A program made the translations under genes and the position numbers. Below the pieces are notes generated by a model. The model searched no databases. It was not told the origin of the DNA and was given only the letters and a program-made list of their open reading frames with translations. From Halomarinibacterium sedimenti (GTDB taxonomy: Bacteria; Bacteroidota; Bacteroidia; Flavobacteriales; Flavobacteriaceae), in NCBI RefSeq assembly GCF_019312585.1, contig NZ_JAHWDP010000003.1, forward strand, positions 186,001-250,000: a stretch of DNA of 64,000 nucleotides. The letters are read 5' to 3'. Positions 49,765 through 56,391 of this stretch are shown here, piece by piece. How positions within the stretch are numbered: the stretch's first letter is position 1; every line of letters starts with the position of its first letter.

Positions 49765-50772
49765 ATGACATCAAAAATGTATTTCATTATATGCGTATTT
49801 TGGTTGATTCCATTTTGCGCAGGGGCGCAAAATCGACTACCAATCATTGATATGCATTTGCATGCCTTTTCGATGGACGAAATACCATCAGGTACTCCTG
49901 CTTGTCCAGGCGACCAAAATATACTGGTTCCAACCTTTGATCCTGCCGAGGAGCTTGATTTCTCCAAATCTTTTAAGTGTAGTAATCCTATTTTTGCAGC
50001 CAAAGATGATTTAGATTTACGCAACAAAACATTAGCGGCACTAAAAAAATACAATATACGTCGAGCAATGACCGAAGGTCCGGTAGAAATAGTTACTGAT
50101 TGGTCCAAGGCTGAAGGTGGCGACGTTATTCTGCCAGGAGTCGCTTTTGGTAAGAGAAAGGAAAAGTCTATTGAAGAACTGAAACGATTACACGCTAACG
50201 GTCAACTTGCTGTGCTTGGAGAGGTCTACATTCAATATCGTGGTCATCGTCCCGACAATCCGCGTTACGAAGCGTATTTTGCACTGGCAGAAGAACTTGA
50301 CATCCCAGTCGGAATCCACCTTGGCGAAGGACCTCCAGCAGCCGCCCGTTTCCCAGGATACGAAGAATATCGTGCCAGCATGGGATCCCCCTTCTTGCTT
50401 GAAGACGTTTTGCGTAAGCATCCAAAGCTTCGTATTTACGTTATGCACTACGGCTCACCATTAGTAGACGAGATGATATCTATGATGTTCACACATACTA
50501 ACCTTTATGTTGACATATCCTGCAACAACTGGAGCTTTCCTCGAGCACAATTCTACGATGCGCTCAAGAAAATGATTGATGCAGGTTTCGAAAAGCGCAT
50601 TATGTTTGGTTCAGACCAGATGTATTGGCCAGACGCAATTGGCGAAGCAATAAAATCAATAGATGAGGCACCATTTCTAACCGATGAGCAAAAACGTGAT
50701 ATTTTCTACAACAATGCTGCTCGGTTTCTACGCTTAAGTGAGGAGGAAATTGCAAAAGATCACGGGCAATAA
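49765..50772 (+). CDS. Secreted amidohydrolase-family protein (TIM-barrel metal hydrolase)
   Basis: The 335-residue protein has a signal peptide (MYFIICVFWLIPFCAGAQ; an alternative ATG is four codons in). The metal-binding motif is IIDMHLHAFSMDE, then VGIHLGEGPPAAARFPGYEE, YVMHYGSPLVDEMISM and IMFGSDQMYWPDAI with the late Asp. It belongs to the PF04909-like amidohydrolase group. Substrate unknown. The middle of the gene (about 50150-50650) is clearly more GC-rich than neighbouring genes, compatible with transfer. Confidence 0.87.
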   Translation: MTSKMYFIICVFWLIPFCAGAQNRLPIIDMHLHAFSMDEIPSGTPACPGDQNILVPTFDPAEELDFSKSFKCSNPIFAAKDDLDLRNKTLAALKKYNIRRAMTEGPVEIVTDWSKAEGGDVILPGVAFGKRKEKSIEELKRLHANGQLAVLGEVYIQYRGHRPDNPRYEAYFALAEELDIPVGIHLGEGPPAAARFPGYEEYRASMGSPFLLEDVLRKHPKLRIYVMHYGSPLVDEMISMMFTHTNLYVDISCNNWSFPRAQFYDALKKMIDAGFEKRIMFGSDQMYWPDAIGEAIKSIDEAPFLTDEQKRDIFYNNAARFLRLSEEEIAKDHGQ

Positions 50773-51012
50773 ATTTTTATCAATTAATTTAGTTTTAATC
50801 TATAGTTCAATGCATCTGAAATTGAATATTAGAATAATACATTAATTATTTTAAACAGCGTATATAAGTCCATTTTTAGTAAAAAAATGAGAGAGTTGGA
50901 AAAATAGAACTACTGGCAACACCTTGTATAATTCATTGCTAGTTCTAGCCTACTTACGAAAATTTGCTAGCGCACAGTTCGCACTTCGTGCTCGTGTCTC
51001 GCGGATTTTCTA

Positions 51013-51032
51013 CCTGCCTGACGGTAGGCAGG
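51013..51032. repeat. REP-like palindrome CCTGCCTGACGGTAGGCAGG
   Basis: Seven-base arms CCTGCCT and AGGCAGG flank GACGGT, in the spacer after the amidohydrolase. Same family as 41986 and 47744. Confidence 0.78.
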
Positions 51033-51098
51033 CTTGACACGGAATCCATTATAAAACAACACGCTCGGTTAAGTGGACACCCAATTACTTCGACAGCA

Positions 51099-51131
51099 CT
51101 TCGACAGCACTTCGACAGGCTCAGTGTGACA
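51099..51131. repeat. Triple ACTTCGACAGC tandem
   Basis: Three 11-bp units ACTTCGACAGC, ACTTCGACAGC and ACTTCGACAGG run without gap, followed by CTCAGTGTGACAG. This is the CTTCGACAGGCTCAG type of REP-like repeat, locally amplified. Confidence 0.7.
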
Positions 51132-51208
51132 GCTCAGCACAGGCAAGGCAGGAATAACAAACCCGACGAACCAGAAGACGGAATCTAAATGCTGTACCAA
51201 ACTACAAG

Positions 51209-51233
51209 AAGCCCGGCTATGGGGCTCTTTTTG
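51209..51233 (+). terminator. Terminator upstream of element copy 2
   Basis: AGCCC, GGCTAT, GGGGCT then TTTTT forms a stem plus T run on the plus strand. It occupies the same relative place as the terminator at 21742-21766 in element copy 1, between a (here lost) upstream gene and the 21-bp array. Confidence 0.7.
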
Positions 51234-51286
51234 CGCCAAATGCACACAAAGAAGTAAACAAAATTTTTAGTAAAAGCAATAAAATG

Positions 51287-51366
51287 TTGATAGACTATCA
51301 AAAAACTGTTTAAAAACTAAACAGAATATTGATAAAGTATCAAAAATATGTTTAAAACACTAAACA
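51287..51366 (+). repeat. Array of four palindromes spaced 21 bp, element copy 2
   Basis: TTGATAG-A-CTATCAA (centre 51294), CTGTTTA-AAAAC-TAAACAG (51315), TTGATA-AAG-TATCAA (51336) and TGTTTA-AAACAC-TAAACA (51357.5) follow each other at 21-bp intervals. Two dyad types alternate. The last ends 19 bp before the HTH start at 51386. Sequence differs from the array at 21493, but the 21-bp centre spacing is the same. Confidence 0.85.
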
Positions 51367-51385
51367 AAATTTTTAATCTACGCTT

Positions 51386-51745
51386 ATGAAAACCCCTAGA
51401 ACCCCTATAGCTACTTGCCCAGACGTGGGTAAGGTAATACGCACCCATATAAAAAAAAGAAGAATATCAAAAGCTGCACTATCACGTAACGTAAATCACA
51501 GCCACCAAGCGTTGCACTCCATTTTACAAAGGCATAGCCTGCAGTTGCAAACACTTTGGGAGTTATGTGTGGCGATGCGGCACAATTTTCTGTTAGACCT
51601 CGCGGCACAACTGCCTGCAGACTTTACCACCAACGCCCCAGACCCTACCCTAGCCCTACAAGAGGAGCTTGCACAATTGCGGGAGGAAAACCTACGTCTT
51701 ACCACCCAAGTAGAAACGCTAAAAGAGGTGATGCGGAAGGGGTAA
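51386..51745 (+). CDS. Small HTH (XRE/Cro-like) plus coiled-coil protein, element copy 2
   Basis: The 119-residue protein has an HTH-like region KKRRISKAALSRNVNHSHQA then LHSILQRHSLQLQTLWELCV. AMRHNFLLDLAAQLPADFTT, APDPTLALQEELAQLREENL and a heptad tail follow. From LAAQLPADFTT to QLREEN it is nearly identical to the protein at 21108, whereas the putative recognition part (NVNHSHQALHSI versus LKRAPQTFNEFT) differs. It lies behind a 21-bp-spaced palindrome array. No enzymatic motif is present; a DNA-binding role is inferred. Confidence 0.72.
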   Translation: MKTPRTPIATCPDVGKVIRTHIKKRRISKAALSRNVNHSHQALHSILQRHSLQLQTLWELCVAMRHNFLLDLAAQLPADFTTNAPDPTLALQEELAQLREENLRLTTQVETLKEVMRKG

Positions 51746-51852
51746 ATTTGTATATTTGGGAAAGCCGATTGGTATATCGACAACAAAAAACAGTCGATAT
51801 CCTGACCTAGTTACGGTATATCAGTTATACATGTAACGATATAACAAGTTGG
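51746..51852 (+). repeat. 3' tail of HTH element, copy 2
   Basis: TTTGTATATTTGGGAAAGCC starts the tail, followed by the hairpin ATATCGAC (51774-51781) / GTCGATAT (51793-51800), CCTGACCTAGTTACGGTATA and the end ACGATATAACAAGTTGGG. It is collinear with 21107-21001 (reverse). The HNH endonuclease gene starts 21 bp later, so the TATATTTG motif may be part of its promoter. Confidence 0.8.
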
Positions 51853-51872
51853 GCCTAATTAAAAAAGAATAA

Positions 51873-52775
51873 ATGTTTGCGATTTCACCCACAGATATTA
51901 ATTGGTTTAAATTCCTCAAAAATGAAGGTCTTAATAACGAGGTGAACTTTTGGACACCTACACCTTGGAATGTTTCAAGACTTGCTTCTGGGGATAGACT
52001 ATACTTTATGTTAAAATCACCAATTAGAAAAATTGGAGGTTATGGACAATTTTTGGATTACAAGAACACGACTGTAAATCAAGCATGGAACGAATTCGGT
52101 CTTAAAAACGGGTGTGCAAGTAAAAAGGAATTTACAGAAAGACTTGACAAGTATAAATCCGAAAGAAGTACAGATGAAACTAGTGTCTCAGATTCAGAAA
52201 TTGGATGTATAGTTTTAACTAACGCCGTATTCTTCGATGAAGATGCTTTTTTGGATTTAGACAATTATGAAATAGATTTTTCACGGTATATAGTCAAAAT
52301 TAAATACTACAATTCAGAAGACCCGTTGCAGATTCAAGAACAAGCAATGGAACTTCCTTCAACTTTTGAACTTCTTCAAACCGATGCGGAGAAATTGAAA
52401 AAAGCCAGGTTGGTAACTGAACGAAAAGGTCAAGGTATTTTTAGAGCTAAACTGACTTTGGCTTATAATAACAAATGCTGTATAACAGGTGAAGATACGC
52501 CCGAACTACTAGAAGCTGCGCATATCCAACCATACATTGACAAAAACTCTAATCACGTTAAAAACGGTTTACTATTAAGGGTGGATTTTCATAAGATTTA
52601 TGATAGTGGTTTGATGTATATTGATGATAATTATAAAATTCATATAAGTCCGCACATAGAATCGGAATTTTACAGAAGATACAATGGCAAGGAAATAAAT
52701 CTTCCCAACGATGAAAACCTTCGTCCTTCAAAAGAAGCATTGATGTATAAACAATTTGAATTCAGAAATGAGTAA
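51873..52775 (+). CDS. HNH endonuclease with PUA/EVE-like N-terminus (COG3440-like restriction endonuclease)
   Basis: The 300-residue protein has an N-terminal domain (about 1-130) with INWFKFLKNEGLNNEVNFWT, then PTPWNVSRLASGDRLYFMLK and IRKIGGYGQFLDY, as in COG3440-type predicted restriction nucleases. The HNH domain (about 185-265) has CCITGEDTPELLEAAHIQPY and NGLLLRVDFHKIYDSGLMYI, with the Cys pair and catalytic His/Asn/His seen. No methyltransferase is next to it, so it may cut modified DNA. It overlaps the MazG-like gene. Confidence 0.85.
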   Translation: MFAISPTDINWFKFLKNEGLNNEVNFWTPTPWNVSRLASGDRLYFMLKSPIRKIGGYGQFLDYKNTTVNQAWNEFGLKNGCASKKEFTERLDKYKSERSTDETSVSDSEIGCIVLTNAVFFDEDAFLDLDNYEIDFSRYIVKIKYYNSEDPLQIQEQAMELPSTFELLQTDAEKLKKARLVTERKGQGIFRAKLTLAYNNKCCITGEDTPELLEAAHIQPYIDKNSNHVKNGLLLRVDFHKIYDSGLMYIDDNYKIHISPHIESEFYRRYNGKEINLPNDENLRPSKEALMYKQFEFRNE

Positions 52776-53115
52776 GAGTTTTGAAGAAATAAAGGAATTG
52801 ATAATCCAATTCAGAGAAGAAAGAGATTGGAAACAGTTTCATAGGATTAAGGATTTACTATTAGGTCTAAACATAGAAGTGGCGGAACTTCAAGAACTCT
52901 TTTTGTGGAAATCAGATAACGAAATACAACAGATAAAGAAAGCTGAAATTGAAAATGAAATTGCGGATATTTTTATTTTTCTCACTTATATATGTGACGA
53001 ATTTGACATTGACCTCAAAACTGCAATTAATAAGAAGATTGAACTGAATAAGAAGAAATATCCAGTTGAAAAAAGCAAAGGTTCAAACAAGAAATACAAT
53101 GAATTAAAAAGCTAG
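52768..53115 (+). CDS. MazG-like nucleotide pyrophosphohydrolase
   Basis: The start is set at 52768 (MSKSFEEIKELIIQF); an ATG four codons upstream is also possible. The 115-residue all-helical protein has LNIEVAELQELFLWKSDN and IENEIADIFIFLTYICDEFD, giving the EExxE..ExxD acidic metal site of the MazG/dCTPase superfamily. It hydrolyses (d)NTPs. Overlap with the HNH gene (8 bp) implies coupled translation, and similar nuclease-MazG pairs appear in defence neighbourhoods. Confidence 0.85.
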   Translation: MSKSFEEIKELIIQFREERDWKQFHRIKDLLLGLNIEVAELQELFLWKSDNEIQQIKKAEIENEIADIFIFLTYICDEFDIDLKTAINKKIELNKKKYPVEKSKGSNKKYNELKS

Positions 53116-53119
53116 GCTC

Positions 53120-53185
53120 GTGCATTATCCAAATAGTTAGCGTTTTTTTTTACGCTACGTTTCCTACACAAGACCGTTATATGCG
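53120..53185. repeat. Cassette-type 5' flank of the 264-aa gene
   Basis: GTTAGCG-TTTTTTTTT-ACGCTAC forms a hairpin and is followed by GTTTCCTACACAAGACCGTT then ATATGCG before the ATG. After the gene, CATATAACAACAGCTAGCCC then TAGGCTACGTTTTG (53987-54020) repeats the GCTACGTTT block and gives the complementary ATAACAAC boundary. Confidence 0.4.
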
Positions 53186-53980
53186 ATGTCAAAAAAACTA
53201 CAAAATAAGGAATATAGTATATCGACATTAAAAGGTGTAATTGGTGCAATTCCATTTGCGGGTACTTTAGTCAATGAACTTCTATTTGATGCTCGATCAC
53301 GAATCAAACAAGAAAGGGTGAATGAATTTATTATAAAATTTAGCGAGCTAATAGATGAGCACACAGAAGAAGATTTTTCGTTACTGAATCTCAATAATGA
53401 ACAATTAAGTGACATTCTAGAAGAGATAATTATATCAGTATCAAAAACTTCAGCAGAGCATAAAAAGGAAATTTTTAAGAAAATTCTTTTGAATCAGTTA
53501 AAATCTAGTGAAGTTGATACTGACGATACCTTACGATTTGTGAATATTACTAATGAAATAAACAATAGACAATTTGAAATTCTTAAATCGTTTCATTCAT
53601 TAAGTGACAAAGTCCTAAAATATAAGGTTCAAATTCTAGAGTTAAAGGATGAAGCTAGACAATTGAATGCTCGATTAGTAGATTTAAAAAATGAATATGT
53701 CGGATCTAAAGAAACATCAGAGAAAATTGAAAAAAGACTCAAGGATATTCCAAAACTAATAAAGAGGCGTGAAATGGCTCTGACTCAAAACAACGTTAAT
53801 CCGAACACTCACAGCACATTTAACATTAGTAGAGAACTTTACATTACTGAAATGCACGACTTAATAGCTAAAGGATTGCTTTTTGATTTCGCGATTCGGA
53901 CAAACCTAGTTCAACCATTTGTTCATTTTGGAATAACCCAACTTGGACGAAGCTATATGAAATATATTATTGACGAGTAA
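53186..53980 (+). CDS. Hypothetical 264-aa coiled-coil protein with glycine-rich N-terminal segment
   Basis: The N-terminal part (about 14-36; LKGVIGAIPFAGTLVNELLF) resembles a short glycine-zipper/amphipathic membrane-inserting segment. The middle is helical, with a coiled coil about 148-195 (KYKVQILELKDEARQLNARL). The C-terminus looks like a winged-helix (YITEMHDLIAKGLLFDFAIR, FGITQLGRSYMKYI). I recognise no family. It is flanked by cassette-like repeats next to the HNH/MazG pair, so a role in defence or abortive infection is possible but unproven. Confidence 0.7.
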   Translation: MSKKLQNKEYSISTLKGVIGAIPFAGTLVNELLFDARSRIKQERVNEFIIKFSELIDEHTEEDFSLLNLNNEQLSDILEEIIISVSKTSAEHKKEIFKKILLNQLKSSEVDTDDTLRFVNITNEINNRQFEILKSFHSLSDKVLKYKVQILELKDEARQLNARLVDLKNEYVGSKETSEKIEKRLKDIPKLIKRREMALTQNNVNPNTHSTFNISRELYITEMHDLIAKGLLFDFAIRTNLVQPFVHFGITQLGRSYMKYIIDE

Positions 53981-54091
53981 CACTTCATATAACAACAGCT
54001 AGCCCTAGGCTACGTTTTGATGGATAATTGAAATTGTTTTCCTACTTTTAATCTTATTAATTAATCCGACTAATACTAATTGGAGGCATCC

Positions 54092-56029
54092 TTAAAACCT
54101 CAACCCAAAGCCTAGTCGTATATTTCTCCCTTTTGTCTGGTAGCGGTACAATTCTTCAAAGTCGGTATTTAAAATATTATCCACCCCTAGCATTAATTTA
54201 AGGTTTTTAGTCAATTGGTGGCTCACGTTAAAATTAAGTAGCGAGTAGCTTTCCAATAGCGCCGTTTCACTTTCAAACGTATCGGGATTAAAAAAGGTGT
54301 CGTCACGTTCAGAGACATTCATAAAGCTTAAGCCCACATTCGTTTTTGCAGTAGGGGCATACTGCACACTGGCATTCACTTTATGCTCTGGAATACGCAA
54401 GGCAAAACGCTCATCGGCTTGGGTATTGGTATAATTGGCAGTGAGGGTCACCTGCGCTATGGGGGTATAAAACACTTCCACTTCTAACCCACTGGCTTTA
54501 AAGGTTTTGGCGGTATTTTGGTATTGGTAGGTAAACAAATCGGGGTCCACCACCACAAAATCGACAAAGTTTTCTTCCTCCCGTTGGAAACAGACCGCAC
54601 TTACTCTAAAGCGTTTGTTGGAAATCTCAAACCCCCCTTCTAGGGTGGTGTTTTCTTCGGGTTGTAATGCCTCATTTCCGTAAATAGGGTCGTATATCTG
54701 GAACAGCGACGGCGTGATATAGGCAGTGCTATAGGAGCCTAAAAGCTTTAGATTAAAAGTGCTTATATCCACATTATAAGACGGATTTACCTGATACACC
54801 AAGTGGTTTCCGTACAAACTGTGGATGTTCATTCGGGCGCCCGTGCTTACATTCAGTCCAAAAGCGGAGGTGTACAACACATTTACATAAGGATCGAAGA
54901 AATTAAATTGGGCAGTATCCTCATCCACATCCTGCGCAAATTGGGTATCCCCAAACGGAATGGTAAAAGAATTCATCTTGCTCAAGTTCCCGCCCAGTCC
55001 AACAATGGCTTTAAATTCCTTACCAAAATTATACTGCAAATAGTTATCAAAATTGTACACCTTGGCGTCGTATTGTGCAGGAAACGAAGAAGTGATTTCA
55101 CGCTCCACCACACTATAATTATCATTAAACACATACTCCCCTTTCTTGAATTTCCATTCAAAATGCCCTCCCGTACGGAATTGTTTGGTCTCGTTGGTAT
55201 AATTGGCATCGGTATAGCTAAAATCATCAAAGCCCGAAGTCAACTTATCAAACGCCACAAACTGACTGATGGTGATGTCCTTGGTGATGTTTACTCCTAC
55301 ATTTACTTTCGCATTAAAATTATTAAAAAGGTCGGCTTCAAAAGCATCTTCTCCTTCGGGTGCTGCAATGGCTGAAAGTCCGTTACTGTATCGATGATTG
55401 GCTTCGGCTTGGTAAAAGAACTTGCCCATACTCCCAGAAATCACTGCGTTATTGGTGATGCTTTCTACGGGATAGGTATCATCTTCGGCACTTCTATCGG
55501 TACCAAACATACTGGTAGTTGAGACGGCAAACGGCTTTTTGGAAGGATCTTTTGTGGTAATGCTAATCACCGCCGTTGCGGCACCGCTTCCGTATAACAC
55601 ACTGGAGGCGCCTTTCATCACTTCAATTTTTTCAATGTTTGCAAGGGATACCAAGCGTAAATCATAATCGTTAGAAATTTGTGAGGCATCATTTAACGGC
55701 ACGCCATCCACCAAAATAAGCACTTGCCTGTTGCGGCCTCCGCGTACAAAATATCCTAGGTTTTGACCGTTGTTGCTATTGCTTCCGTTGATTTCGAAGC
55801 CTGCCACCTCATTGATTACCTGTGCTACCGATTTCCCAGCGTTCTGCTGGATGGTTTCCTGCGAAATGACGGTAACCGTCTTTCCGCTTTGTTTACGGTC
55901 TATAGACACCTTAGTATCGATATACACCGAATCTAGCTTTTGCACCGAATCTAAGACGGTTGTTTGTTGTGAAAAAAGAAAGGAAGTCCCCAAAAGGAAA
56001 CTCATGGAAAAAAATAAAATAGTTCTCAT
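54092..56029 (-). CDS. btuB: TonB-dependent vitamin B12 (cobamide) receptor, BtuB-like
   Basis: The 645-residue protein has a signal peptide (MRTILFFSMSFLLGTSFLFS). A plug domain (about 40-155) contains TVTVISQETIQQNAGKSVAQ, GYFVRGGRNRQVLILVDGVP and KIEVMKGASSVLYGSGAATA. A 22-strand barrel ends in IRLGFGLRF. A cobalamin riboswitch in its leader identifies the substrate as a cobamide. The divergent btuFCD-like genes supply the inner-membrane transporter. Confidence 0.93.
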   Translation of the reverse strand: MRTILFFSMSFLLGTSFLFSQQTTVLDSVQKLDSVYIDTKVSIDRKQSGKTVTVISQETIQQNAGKSVAQVINEVAGFEINGSNSNNGQNLGYFVRGGRNRQVLILVDGVPLNDASQISNDYDLRLVSLANIEKIEVMKGASSVLYGSGAATAVISITTKDPSKKPFAVSTTSMFGTDRSAEDDTYPVESITNNAVISGSMGKFFYQAEANHRYSNGLSAIAAPEGEDAFEADLFNNFNAKVNVGVNITKDITISQFVAFDKLTSGFDDFSYTDANYTNETKQFRTGGHFEWKFKKGEYVFNDNYSVVEREITSSFPAQYDAKVYNFDNYLQYNFGKEFKAIVGLGGNLSKMNSFTIPFGDTQFAQDVDEDTAQFNFFDPYVNVLYTSAFGLNVSTGARMNIHSLYGNHLVYQVNPSYNVDISTFNLKLLGSYSTAYITPSLFQIYDPIYGNEALQPEENTTLEGGFEISNKRFRVSAVCFQREEENFVDFVVVDPDLFTYQYQNTAKTFKASGLEVEVFYTPIAQVTLTANYTNTQADERFALRIPEHKVNASVQYAPTAKTNVGLSFMNVSERDDTFFNPDTFESETALLESYSLLNFNVSHQLTKNLKLMLGVDNILNTDFEELYRYQTKGRNIRLGFGLRF

Positions 56030-56088
56030 TTTAAAATAGTTTTAAAACGGAAAAAGTAATTGATGAATCTTACGAAAGCCCAAAATTA

Positions 56089-56110
56089 AGGTTCCTGAGC
56101 TGTGTCGAAG
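56089..56110. repeat. REP-like element in the btuB leader
   Basis: GTTCCTGAGCTGTGTCGAAG then GACCC is a CTTCGACA..CTCAGG-type repeat located between the riboswitch aptamer and the btuB start. Confidence 0.55.
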
Positions 56111-56154
56111 GACCCAAACCTTTATCCCGAAAGTTTGACAAAATGTTGAAAATT

Positions 56155-56296
56155 GGCAGGTCTCCTGGCTTGCCTGTCGCACTTACCTTCCCATTCCTAA
56201 GGAACAGTGGTTTGAAGAATAGTGCTATCAAGACAAACATCGTCTTGACGGCTTACAGTTGCGGGAACAGCTTCGGATTCTAACCGAATTCCCTTT
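56155..56296 (-). promoter_or_regulatory. Cobalamin riboswitch (B12 aptamer)
   Basis: On the minus strand the conserved parts are GGGAATTCGGTTAGAATCCG, AGCTGTTCCCGCAACTGTAA, and the 3' B12-box element GCCAGGAGACCTGCC. Spacing between them is as in class I aptamers. It ends about 125 nt upstream of btuB, leaving room for an expression platform. No strong intrinsic terminator is visible, so control of translation initiation is likely. Confidence 0.95.
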
Positions 56297-56391
56297 TAAT
56301 TTTCCTTTACCAAAAAAGAAAAACCAAATTTCGGGTCAAAAATACATTTTTATAGATTGCCCCTACAAGATAAATTCCATTATTTTTGAAG

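Larger units (their letters stand above)
50773..51207. other. Gene-free spacer with repeats
   Basis: No convincing gene is seen. The spacer holds a REP-like palindrome (51013-51032), a run of three ACTTCGACAG units (51099-51131), and about 60 bp (51130-51190) whose codons read ..RQGRNNKPDEPEDGI-stop. That stretch loosely recalls the end of the 163-aa protein at 21789 (GQGGRPEDGEENAS). Confidence 0.5.

Noticed and set aside
50964-51188. 74-codon ORF as a gene
   Set aside because: It runs through REP-like repeats and tandem ACTTCGACAG units, and its composition is not gene-like. At most its last codons are a relic of a 163-aa homologue.
51386-51852. Insertion sequence or transposase for the HTH element
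   Set aside because: The encoded protein is about 120 aa with HTH and coiled coil and no DDE, HUH or tyrosine-recombinase motif. No target-site duplication is obvious.
54803-55375. 190-codon ORF antisense to btuB
   Set aside because: It has no family resemblance, lies wholly inside the strongly supported TonB receptor gene, and results from codon bias on the opposite strand.
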